A stretch of DNA of 10,620 nt. Origin: Cyanobacteria bacterium T3Sed10_376R1m (GTDB lineage: Bacteria > Cyanobacteriota > Cyanobacteriia > Cyanobacteriales > Cyanobacteriaceae). Made by a program: the position numbers and the translations under genes. The notes beneath the pieces were generated by a model, which was not told where the DNA came from, did not search any database, and saw only the letters and a program-made list of their open reading frames with translations. The stretch spans positions 1 through 10,620 of the forward strand of contig PXEJ01000230.1 of the NCBI GenBank assembly GCA_003566215.1, written 5' to 3'. Positions within the stretch are counted from its first letter, which is position 1; the number at the start of each line of letters is the position of its first letter. Below are positions 1-6,244 of the stretch, in pieces.

Positions 1-191
1 AGGGCAGGAGTTCGTAACAATGGATGTTGTGCGTTGGGAATACCTTCAATCCAACCGTAATCTAAGCAAGTAGCCTTTGCGTCTTCTGCATTTTGTACTA
101 ATTCTTTTATAATCGGAAAGCCTAGTTTGTAACTGTTTAAAAGATTTTCTCTGAGATATTCAATATCGCCAAGGGGATGATGTTGTGCCAT
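1..191 (-). CDS. Sacsin/HSP90-like GHKL ATPase, N-terminal fragment
   Basis: The gene starts with ATG at 191 and runs off the left edge, so only the first 63 or so residues are visible (MAQHHPLGDIEYLRENLLNS at the start). Residues 20-34 hold the helix with the sequence IKELVQNAEDAKA. This matches the N-box of the sacsin-type branch of the GHKL/HSP90 ATPases, where the Glu activates water and the Asn binds magnesium-ATP; the usual form is (R/K)ELxQNAxDA. Full-length bacterial members are large (often over 1000 aa) and are frequently found in defence islands, so the missing part probably carries the effector region. It follows the retron operon on the same strand after about 210 bp, enough for its own promoter. 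The ATPase family call is firm; any defence role is inferred from the neighbourhood. Confidence 0.82.
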   Translation of the reverse strand, partial: MAQHHPLGDIEYLRENLLNSYKLGFPIIKELVQNAEDAKATCLDYGWIEGIPNAQHPLLRTPA

Positions 192-403
192 TAAAAATTT
201 ATTGTCTGAGTTTAGGACTGGTTATAGTTAATTTTATTTCCAAGTTTTAATCATTATATTTATAGTATCCCTATATTGATTAGATAATTCAATGATCAAT
301 GCGAATGAGGATAATAAAAATATACTGAGGTAAGTCTGCCACCAAGCATATTAGCTAAAATTTTAGTAGTTCAGTTTTTGCTAATTCTCTCGACATTTAA
401 AGT
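192..403. other. Intergenic gap between retron operon and sacsin-like gene
   Basis: This AT-rich gap separates two minus-strand genes. Minus-strand TATAAA and TATAAT-like hexamers near 253-265 could serve as a -10 box for the sacsin-like gene, but no well-spaced -35 accompanies them. An imperfect inverted repeat at 351-384 lies just after the last retron-operon gene and is listed separately. I see no ORF or tRNA in it. Confidence 0.5.
351..384 (-). terminator. Imperfect stem-loop after the retron operon, possible terminator
   Basis: TTAGC-T-AAAA at 351-360 pairs with TTTT-T-GCTAA at 375-384, giving nine base pairs around one T-T mismatch and a 14-nt loop. It begins 20 nt after the stop codon of the kinase/WYL gene. 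It is AT-rich and has no clear U-run on the operon strand, so it may be a weak terminator, a 3' end protecting hairpin, or chance. Confidence 0.25.
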
Positions 404-2455
404 TCAATATAAGAGGTAAATATCTTCTCCCATCTTTTTTACTTTTTCAATTAATTCAGGAGGATTAATTACCTTAACTTGTCCTCCAAAACCAATAATC
501 CATCGTAATAAATCAATATCATCTAATGACCATAATGGTAACTTTACTTCAAAACGATTAGGAAAATTATTATCACCTGTTTTTTTAAGATTAAAAGGTG
601 CTCTTGTCTCATTACTTTTATGAAGACGAGGTGACATTCTCATCTGTTTAATAGAAAAGCGATTAGTACCTTCACTAATAAACTTAAAAATATAATCATT
701 AAACCATAATTCTATAGTTGTTTCAGCCGTACTTCTTTGTTTTTTGTCGAGATATTCCCTTTGCCATTTAACATTATTACCGAGAAAAATTCCCCCACTA
801 GCTTGATATAGTTGTTGTAGTTTATTTAGAGCATTTACCTGTTGTTTTATTACCCTTGATTTATGTTTTTTGTTGCCTAAAAATAGCCTGTCTAATCTTT
901 CAAATCTAAATAAACCTTTATTTACTCCATCGACACATTCATAACCTAAATACCAGCCAATGTTATGAAAAACTATTTGCAACGGGTAAGCTAAAAAATA
1001 ACTTTGCTTATTTTGAATAATATCCTCAGAGTTATTTTGATTAAATTCAGCACTACCCAAACAGCGATTTAATTCTAATAATTCTCCAGAAGAAATTGCA
1101 TTTTCAACTTCGTCAATTTTCCTAGCTAAAGAAGAATTAGGTAAATTGTTTAAATCAACAATATTTTTATTATAAATTGCCCTGACGGGGTAACTTTCAG
1201 GATGAGCAATTCTAGCATCTCCTAGACGATTTTTAAAAGTATCATAGACCGATAAGGCAACAGGATCTGATAAACTATTAGCTTGGGCTTCTAACAAATG
1301 AAATACTTTAATTAACTCAGTTTCAGATAAAATTCCTGTGCCGATAAAATAACCTTTTTTCACAGTAAAATCTGGCAATATACCAAAGGGTTTTAATACT
1401 TTCTCTATATCTTTACGAATACTATCACCGCAATTAATATTAATTACTTTTTCCTGTTGCATGGCTTGAACTAAACTTTGCAAACATCCATTTTGTTTGT
1501 TCCAAATTAAAGGATGATGGATAATAAAATGAATAGTTGTTATAAGTCTAGTAAATGGTTCAATATCTGAGTAAGGATGAGTTACTAAACAGTCAATATT
1601 TACTATTTCAATATCTGGTAATGGTTCATAATTTTTTTGATTAATAATGCCCATTGTTTCTAGCCAGATTAAGTCTTCTTTAATGGCTTCTGGTTGAGCA
1701 TAAATTTTGTCATAATATTTAATTAAAAAGCCACAGATTTCGTCTATTTCACAGTCAAATTGAATCTCATCTCCAAAGATTTCTTTGATTAATTCAGGAT
1801 TAGATTCTGAAAGGTTGCCAAAATTGGGATATTTAATTATGAGGCTGAGGAGGTGGAAAAGACGGTCAAAGTCTACTAATCTTGAGTAAGGATGAAATTG
1901 TACTTTACTATTGGCGGTGCGATTAGTGCGATTAACTTGAACTCGATTTAATTTTGAGAGTTTATCATTAAACTCATTTACATCTAATTTATCCTCTTTA
2001 AAAGGTATGTCATAAACAGCTAAAAAACCCTCCGCAGAAAGGGGAGGAAAATTTCTTAGGGATTGATATAAATTACTTATAACATCATCTGGTACTTGGC
2101 GTTCTCGCTTTTGATTCCATTCTAAACAAACATTTAAAGGAGTTTTTAAATACCAACCAATCCAGTTAACATTTTCATATTTTGCCAACCTTTTCAACAA
2201 AGAAATTCGCCACCATCTTTTAGCATTAGTGGCATCATAAATAATTGGTTTTCCTAATTGAATAAAATAGTCAATTTGTTTAAATATTTCTGCTTCAATT
2301 AACTGCCAATCTCCTTGTATATTTTCATCTCCAAAAAGTTGTTCTCGAATTTTATCGGTAGAGACTATTTGATAATTAGAGTTTTGGTTAATAATGTAAT
2401 TGGCAAGAGTTGATTTTCCGCTACTAGGGCAACCTATAAAAATGTGAGAAATCAT
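404..2455 (-). CDS. P-loop polynucleotide-kinase-like / duplicated winged-helix / WYL domain protein
   Basis: This 683-aa protein has three parts. Residues 1-150 are a P-loop kinase of the AAA_33/polynucleotide-kinase type: Walker A GCPSSGKST at 8-16, STDKIR at 32-37, YDATN at 73-77, and an Arg-rich lid with RERQVPDDVI at 117-126. Residues about 185-375 look like two winged-helix modules that are tandem duplicates, both opening with HPYS (188 and 293) and a hydrophobic helix. Residues about 484-526 are a WYL domain (IGWYLGYE at 499-506, FRFERLDRLF at 516-525), followed by a WCX-like C-terminus with WIIGFGGQVKVINPPELIEK near 652-671. WYL proteins are usually regulators that bind nucleic-acid ligands. 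Cyanobacterial WYL proteins occur near CRISPR loci, and some are modelled as TIGR03985; I cannot confirm membership. It is the last gene of the retron operon, 15 nt after its neighbour, with no clear Shine-Dalgarno. Its 5'-kinase activity and regulatory role are inferred. Confidence 0.8.
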   Translation of the reverse strand: MISHIFIGCPSSGKSTLANYIINQNSNYQIVSTDKIREQLFGDENIQGDWQLIEAEIFKQIDYFIQLGKPIIYDATNAKRWWRISLLKRLAKYENVNWIGWYLKTPLNVCLEWNQKRERQVPDDVISNLYQSLRNFPPLSAEGFLAVYDIPFKEDKLDVNEFNDKLSKLNRVQVNRTNRTANSKVQFHPYSRLVDFDRLFHLLSLIIKYPNFGNLSESNPELIKEIFGDEIQFDCEIDEICGFLIKYYDKIYAQPEAIKEDLIWLETMGIINQKNYEPLPDIEIVNIDCLVTHPYSDIEPFTRLITTIHFIIHHPLIWNKQNGCLQSLVQAMQQEKVININCGDSIRKDIEKVLKPFGILPDFTVKKGYFIGTGILSETELIKVFHLLEAQANSLSDPVALSVYDTFKNRLGDARIAHPESYPVRAIYNKNIVDLNNLPNSSLARKIDEVENAISSGELLELNRCLGSAEFNQNNSEDIIQNKQSYFLAYPLQIVFHNIGWYLGYECVDGVNKGLFRFERLDRLFLGNKKHKSRVIKQQVNALNKLQQLYQASGGIFLGNNVKWQREYLDKKQRSTAETTIELWFNDYIFKFISEGTNRFSIKQMRMSPRLHKSNETRAPFNLKKTGDNNFPNRFEVKLPLWSLDDIDLLRWIIGFGGQVKVINPPELIEKVKKMGEDIYLLY

Positions 2456-2470
2456 TTTAAATGTTTATTT

Positions 2471-3445
2471 CTAATTACTTTCTTTGGAATTTTCTTGATT
2501 GTCAATTCTATTTGAATCAAATAGTTCGCTACTATCGCCTATTTCTTTTGGAGTAGTTTCAGGAATATCTGAGAAGAGTTCCATCGGAAAAATAGTTGTT
2601 TTTTTTATAGGAGGAATATCAAAAGTATTTGGATAATCGTTTTTCAATTGTGCATTTAAGTCTTCTTTATTTTCATTTTGTTTTCCATATTCTAAATTAT
2701 TTTTAGGTTGTATTGGTTTATTAATTTTTTCTGGTGATTCTTTTTGACTATTTATAATGTTTTTACTTAAATAGACGCAAACATCATTGATAAAAGTGTT
2801 TAGGAGTGTATTGATTTCTTCATAATTTTGTTCATTATAAAAATCTTCAACTGTCTTTTGATTAGATTTTTGAGAAAAATTATCTTCTTCAACTGTTGAA
2901 TTACTCTCTAAAAAATTCTGAACTTTGTACTTATCTTTTGCAACCAGTTTTGATTGAATTTCAATATTACTATTTTCGTTGATTTTAGCTATTTCATCCA
3001 ATAAGGTATTAATACAACTTTTTTCGGAAATAGTTACGTAAATCATATCGTTTTTTTTATTAATATCATATCGGGCTTTATTAAAACTAATTTGTTCTAG
3101 ATCCTTGATTAATTCTTCTGTGGTAATTACTTGTTTGTTTATGTTTGTAATTAGCATTGTTTGTTCAAATTGAGCGTTAATATTTCTTCTGTTTTCTTTA
3201 TATAATTTAGTACTTTTTAGAAAGTTGATACTATCTTCTTCTGAGTTTAAGTCTTCTAACTCAAAATAAATTTTTTGTGAAATATATGGTTTGTTATTTT
3301 TATCATGAGCGTTCCATAAATCAATATCAAAAGAAATAGGATTATAACTATTATCTTTCAATAATTTGATTAGATCTTTTACCACTTGATTAATATCACT
3401 TGACGCTGGCATTAAAAAACTAGGATAATAAATAGAAAATGTCAT
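2471..3445 (-). CDS. Hypothetical protein with disordered C-terminal tail, retron operon
   Basis: I do not recognise this 324-aa protein. Residues 1 to about 165 have the alternating hydrophobic and charged pattern of a folded alpha/beta domain. A second region, about 195-235, contains VEDFYNEQNYEEINTLLNTF and looks helical. From about 235 to the end it is rich in Asn, Lys, Glu, Ser and Pro and is probably disordered. There is no signal peptide, membrane segment, P-loop, nuclease motif or cysteine cluster. It lies 25 nt downstream of the HEPN-like gene and 15 nt upstream of the kinase/WYL gene, all on one strand, so it is almost certainly co-transcribed with the retron. Given its place it could be an adaptor, an inhibitor of the HEPN protein or a fast-evolving effector; none of these is shown. 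The ATG has no ribosome binding site, like most genes here. Confidence 0.75.
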   Translation of the reverse strand: MTFSIYYPSFLMPASSDINQVVKDLIKLLKDNSYNPISFDIDLWNAHDKNNKPYISQKIYFELEDLNSEEDSINFLKSTKLYKENRRNINAQFEQTMLITNINKQVITTEELIKDLEQISFNKARYDINKKNDMIYVTISEKSCINTLLDEIAKINENSNIEIQSKLVAKDKYKVQNFLESNSTVEEDNFSQKSNQKTVEDFYNEQNYEEINTLLNTFINDVCVYLSKNIINSQKESPEKINKPIQPKNNLEYGKQNENKEDLNAQLKNDYPNTFDIPPIKKTTIFPMELFSDIPETTPKEIGDSSELFDSNRIDNQENSKESN

Positions 3446-3470
3446 AATTAAAATAAAATTTAGATAATAA

Positions 3471-3995
3471 TTATTTATTTTTTATACGCTGTTGTATATT
3501 AGGATAATCTGAATCAGCATGGCTGATAATATTTCTTAGTTTTATAATATTATCAAAAACTTCTTTAAGTGTTTCTTTATTTTGACATTCTAAAAACTGA
3601 AGGCAAAATACAACTTTGTTTATTAAATGTGGTGCTTTGTTGCCATTAATTTGTTCAATTCTGTCATAATCTCCTCTATCTATTTGTATTTCTTTCCTTT
3701 CCTCTAATTCTTCTAAAAAGTCACCTACGATTAACTCTATTTGCAATACAGAAAACCGGCAATATTCCAAAAAATCATTTTTTACTCTAGCCCGAATCAT
3801 CATACGATAATAAAAAATTAGCTGTTCTTTTAAATCGGAATTTTTCTTAATATAATCTAGTGATAAATAATTAAGTTTTTCCATATGACCATTAACTCGT
3901 TGGTAATCTTCAAAATGGAATACCTTAATATAATTTTCGAGCTTTTTAGTTTTTTCTTCTAATTGCTGTATTTTTCGAGTTAATTCGTTGTCCAT
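3471..3995 (-). CDS. HEPN-like protein, candidate ribonuclease effector of the retron
   Basis: This 174-aa, largely helical protein has a short coiled-coil-like N-terminus (residues 5-25, heptad-like Leu/Ile with Lys and Glu). Near its C-terminus, at residues 154-159, it has RNIISH in the context IIKLRNIISHAD. This fits the HEPN catalytic motif RX4-6H, with the polar residue (Asn) that usually follows the Arg. HEPN domains act as dimeric RNases in many toxin-antitoxin, abortive-infection and CRISPR effectors, though some are catalytically silent. The long helix at about 60-97 would be the other core HEPN helix. It starts 12 nt after the RT stop, placing it first after RT, where retrons commonly carry their toxic effector. 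The HEPN call rests on one motif plus helical character. An alternative is a non-catalytic HEPN adaptor or antitoxin. There is no Shine-Dalgarno before the ATG. Confidence 0.7.
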   Translation of the reverse strand: MDNELTRKIQQLEEKTKKLENYIKVFHFEDYQRVNGHMEKLNYLSLDYIKKNSDLKEQLIFYYRMMIRARVKNDFLEYCRFSVLQIELIVGDFLEELEERKEIQIDRGDYDRIEQINGNKAPHLINKVVFCLQFLECQNKETLKEVFDNIIKLRNIISHADSDYPNIQQRIKNK

Positions 3996-4007
3996 AATAT
4001 AAAAAAC

Positions 4008-5129
4008 TTAAATATTTTTAGGAAAGTTAAGATTAAGTAATTGCTTATACTCATTAATATATTTTTGATAAATAAGATCATCCTTGCCCTTAACCATACC
4101 AATAAACTCTACCTTACCCTTTAATACATCCTGAAAACGAGGGATTTGTTTCCCCGAAAATCTCGCCTTGTGATTATATTTTTCTTCAAACTCCTTCTGT
4201 GCCGCTTCCAAACCAAACTTAGCCCAAGCATGAAGCATTGCCCTTACTTGACGTACATAACGTCTATCCACATTAGGAAACTGATTAGTAGTTAAACCCG
4301 TTACCTCTTGATGATTACCCTTCGTTTGTAAACGGGTTTTCTTTTCATTGACATTAAACCCATTTTCTCTAATGATACCTGAGAGCAGATCACCTAGTAC
4401 CACTTTTTCAGCCTCACCCTCATTCACAACATAAGCCAAATCTGCCGAGAAATTTTTGAGAGTAGTAGAAAAAGTTATATCATCAGCATAACGAGTATAA
4501 GTCGCCTTACAATCCTTTGCTAAACGTTGTAACTGACTATCCATTTTCCCACAAATCATATTAGTAACAATGGGAGAAGTCGGCGCACCTTGAGGTAACT
4601 CATTATTTTGGCAACAAATTTGAGCTAATATTGTTGCAACATCAGGGGGTAAATGATAAGGAATTGCCATAAACATCCCCCTAACTCGCCCAAAATTGAC
4701 AGAGGGAAAAAAATTCTCTAAATCTAAATTCAAAACATAACGTTTTTTTACATGGGCTTTAGCATTGGTGACAATATTCTTATCCTGCACAAAACCATGC
4801 ACCGAAGGCTTAACCTGATAAACTGCTTGTAAAACCTGATTAAGTTTTTGTTGAATGATTTTTAATGCCGTAATGGGGGTTGATATTTGTCTTTGCCCCC
4901 CAGATTTTTTCGGAATAGTAAAAGTTTTATAACGTCTTTGAGAGTCAACCAAGTAAAGATGATAAACTAACCGTTTATAAGGAATATTTAGTAGTTTAGC
5001 CACATCTAAAGGGGTTTTTAACTGATAAAAGTCATTTTTTAACTCCTCAGGTGAGCGATTTAATAATAATAGGCTCTTCTTATCCCATGGGGGTGAAATT
5101 AGTTGCCCTTGAGGAAAATTAATTGTCAT
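4008..5129 (-). CDS. ret: Retron reverse transcriptase
   Basis: This 373-aa RNA-directed DNA polymerase would copy the adjacent msd RNA into branched msDNA. Visible motifs in order are IPKKSGGQRQIS (72-83, RT1), HGF (111-113), the retron-specific X motif NAKAH (122-126, pattern NAxxH), LDLENFFPSVNF (135-146, RT3, catalytic Asp136), LPQGAPTSP (178-186, RT4), RYADD (213-217, RT5, catalytic Asp216 and Asp217), GFNVNEKKTRL (257-267, RT6), and the retron Y motif VTG (276-278). The basic helix after it (289-300, RRYVRQVRAMLH) is the part known in the family to read the cognate RNA. The length is typical of retron RTs and no fused domain is present. AAGGGG at 5140-5135 lies five bases before the ATG, a good ribosome binding site. 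The retron RNA ends about 28 nt upstream and the HEPN-like gene begins 12 nt downstream. I cannot assign the RT to a numbered retron clade by eye. Confidence 0.95.
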   Translation of the reverse strand: MTINFPQGQLISPPWDKKSLLLLNRSPEELKNDFYQLKTPLDVAKLLNIPYKRLVYHLYLVDSQRRYKTFTIPKKSGGQRQISTPITALKIIQQKLNQVLQAVYQVKPSVHGFVQDKNIVTNAKAHVKKRYVLNLDLENFFPSVNFGRVRGMFMAIPYHLPPDVATILAQICCQNNELPQGAPTSPIVTNMICGKMDSQLQRLAKDCKATYTRYADDITFSTTLKNFSADLAYVVNEGEAEKVVLGDLLSGIIRENGFNVNEKKTRLQTKGNHQEVTGLTTNQFPNVDRRYVRQVRAMLHAWAKFGLEAAQKEFEEKYNHKARFSGKQIPRFQDVLKGKVEFIGMVKGKDDLIYQKYINEYKQLLNLNFPKNI

Positions 5130-5156
5130 ATTTGCCCCTTAATTAATAAAAAGAAA

Positions 5157-5301
5157 AAATCACTTGGGGATGTATTCTACCTTACTCATATATATAAAAT
5201 ATATGAATTTACAATGAAACTACACTGTAATAAAGCTAACCTTGGAATACACCATCGCAGTATCAACAATGGAAATCAATAACTTATCCCGCAAGTGATT
5301 T
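5157..5301 (-). ncRNA. Retron msr-msd RNA
   Basis: Immediately upstream of the RT gene, the RNA read on the minus strand starts with AATCACTTG-C-GGGAT (a1, 5300-5286) and ends with ATCCC-CAAGTGATT (a2, 5171-5158). The two ends pair over 14 bp with a single bulged C, and one more A-T pair extends the stem. Between them I find stem 1, CCATTG/CGATGG (5272-5267 with 5257-5252, one G-U pair); a basal msd stem, GTATTC/GAATAC (5250-5245 with 5177-5172); and inside it TTACAGTG/CATTGTAA (5230-5223 with 5216-5209, 6-nt loop) and TCATATAT/ATATATGA (5206-5199 with 5193-5186, 5-nt loop). This is the standard a1-msr-msd-a2 layout. The first unpaired G after a1, at 5283, is a plausible branching guanosine, but this is a guess. 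The predicted msDNA would be roughly 75-80 nt. Confidence 0.85.
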
Positions 5302-5306
5302 ATTCA

Positions 5307-5312
5307 ATTATG
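5307..5312 (-). promoter_or_regulatory. -10 box of the retron RNA/operon promoter
   Basis: CATAAT on the minus strand lies six bases upstream of the a1 end of the retron RNA, so transcription would begin almost exactly where the pairing of a1 with a2 begins. TAGTAA at 5336-5331 is only a weak -35 match at 18-bp spacing. The agreement between predicted start and RNA end is the main support. Confidence 0.5.
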
Positions 5313-5328
5313 ACCTGTTTTTTGGTCA
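5311..5328. promoter_or_regulatory. Dyad TGACC-N8-GGTCA, possible operator
   Basis: TGACC (5311-5315) and GGTCA (5324-5328) form a perfect 5-bp dyad around an eight-base T-rich centre. The dyad overlaps the upstream bases of the retron -10 box. A dimeric repressor bound here would block the promoter; the winged-helix/WYL protein at the end of the same operon is the obvious candidate. Its function is inferred from position. Confidence 0.35.
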
Positions 5329-5575
5329 CATTACTACTCTACCCCATTTTGTTGCGACAACCATTCGTTGGATGCTAATGACGAAATTTTTGTTTTTTTC
5401 AAAACTCTCAGCATCAAATAAAAGATAATAGTAGGAATTTAATACTGACAAATCTATTTTCGACGTTAGCATTAGACTCTGCTTTTTTTGTAGAAAAATC
5501 ATTAGAATTAATGAAAGCTCTAAAAAATAGAGAAAGAGCGACTATCATCGTCTTCTTTATTCTTGTTTATCCATC

Positions 5576-5580
5576 GGAGG
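5576..5580 (+). promoter_or_regulatory. Strong ribosome binding site that decides a TTG start
   Basis: GGAGG lies seven bases before TTG at 5588. The first in-frame ATG downstream is at codon 65, so this site is the main reason to place the start at TTG. No other gene in the window has so canonical a Shine-Dalgarno. Confidence 0.6.
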
Positions 5581-5587
5581 AAGTTTT

Positions 5588-6148
5588 TTGATTAATTCTT
5601 GTGTTTCTCAACTTAGATCTAATTTTAAAGCTCATATTCTGAATAATACCGTCGAACAATTTCTCCCCCCGTTGAATTTTACTTCTGTTCAGAAGTTTCC
5701 CAAGAGTCCCGAGGATATTCATCGTCTTCCCAAACACTCCGATACTCTCATTCGCTATTTCTATCTTTTTCAGTGCTCGATGATTTTTGCAGAGAATAAC
5801 TATAACCCTAATAGAATTGTCAATAATCGACCTTTTCACGCTAAAGTGCCTCACCCTAGACGAGAGGAAGTGATTCATGAACCATCTCTCCTCGTTATTA
5901 GTGATGCTAATAAATGTAATCTATTCTTGTGCATTGTCGCATGGCTTACTATCGATGACTTTCGTTGGCATAAAATTTATCCATCAGTGCCAGAAGATCT
6001 CAGTTATGGTTTAGTCTTGCAATATCCTGATTACATTCTTTCTTGTGTAGAATTCGTCTATCATCGTAAAAAACTTTATGGGATGGATATTTTGCCCCCA
6101 ATTGTTGAAAATTGTGAACAATTCGTTAAAAGTAACTACAGTTTTTAA
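5588..6148 (+). CDS. Hypothetical protein, TTG start
   Basis: This is a 186-aa protein of unknown family. The reading frame has a coding-like third-position pattern, and GGAGG sits seven bases before the TTG start; upstream the frame is closed by TAG at 5528. The protein is rich in aromatic residues, His, Pro and Cys. A basic stretch holds HAKVPHPRREEVIHEP around 83-98. A hydrophobic stretch around residues 112-120 (LFLCIVAWL) is too short for a sure membrane helix. There is no signal peptide or recognised catalytic motif. Codons ending in C (CTC, CCC, TCC, GTC) are noticeably more frequent than in the AT-rich neighbours, suggesting separate acquisition. It is divergent from the retron operon. 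It could also be part of a decayed mobile element; the flanking open frame at 5382-5591 leaves that possible. Confidence 0.55.
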   Translation: MINSCVSQLRSNFKAHILNNTVEQFLPPLNFTSVQKFPKSPEDIHRLPKHSDTLIRYFYLFQCSMIFAENNYNPNRIVNNRPFHAKVPHPRREEVIHEPSLLVISDANKCNLFLCIVAWLTIDDFRWHKIYPSVPEDLSYGLVLQYPDYILSCVEFVYHRKKLYGMDILPPIVENCEQFVKSNYSF

Positions 6149-6179
6149 TTAATCAGACCTTCATTGGTTCTCGAAATAG

Positions 6180-6195
6180 CTACCCAACAGGGTAG
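6180..6195 (+). terminator. Hairpin after the TTG-start gene, possible terminator
   Basis: CTACCC-AACA-GGGTAG forms a perfect six-bp stem with a four-base loop, extendable by a G-U and an A-U pair. It starts 31 bases after the stop codon at 6148. It is GC-rich compared with its surroundings, but the following TTAGTTACTTT is only a poor U-tract, so termination is uncertain. Confidence 0.35.
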
Positions 6196-6244
6196 TTAGT
6201 TACTTTACGTTAGATAGGTTTGCAGTTCACTTTAAAACAAAGGC

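Larger units (their letters stand above)
5302..5587. other. Divergent intergenic region with small hydrophobic ORF
   Basis: This stretch separates the retron promoter from the plus-strand gene at 5588. An open frame without an obvious start runs from 5382 to 5591. Its last ATG-initiated part (5511-5591) would encode a 26-aa peptide, MKALKNRERATIIVFFILVY and six more residues, with a short hydrophobic core. Its TGA overlaps the TTG start of the next gene as TTGA, which would permit coupled translation. ATGCTAA at 5372-5378 and TTAGCAT at 5466-5472 form an inverted repeat with partial matching around it. The open frame may be a decayed gene or a real small membrane peptide; I found no convincing family match. 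Confidence 0.35.

Noticed and set aside
404..2455. CRISPR locus near the WYL protein
   Set aside because: WYL proteins of this kind occur near cyanobacterial CRISPR loci, but no direct repeats, spacers or cas genes are present in the window.
4008..5129. Group II intron or diversity-generating retroelement reverse transcriptase
   Set aside because: There is no maturase domain, intron RNA or template/variable repeat pair, whereas the retron X and Y motifs and an adjacent a1/a2 RNA are present.
5382..5591. Possible IS1634-type transposase fragment in the divergent region
   Set aside because: The pattern FFVEKSLEL..ALKNRERATIIVFF loosely recalls the C-terminal part of such transposases, but no DDE residues or terminal repeats with target duplications are visible, so I do not call an insertion sequence.
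5567..5878. Minus-strand ORF of 103 aa opposite the TTG-start gene
   Set aside because: It overlaps the plus-strand frame, which has the better codon pattern and a strong ribosome binding site; this one has neither and shows no motif.
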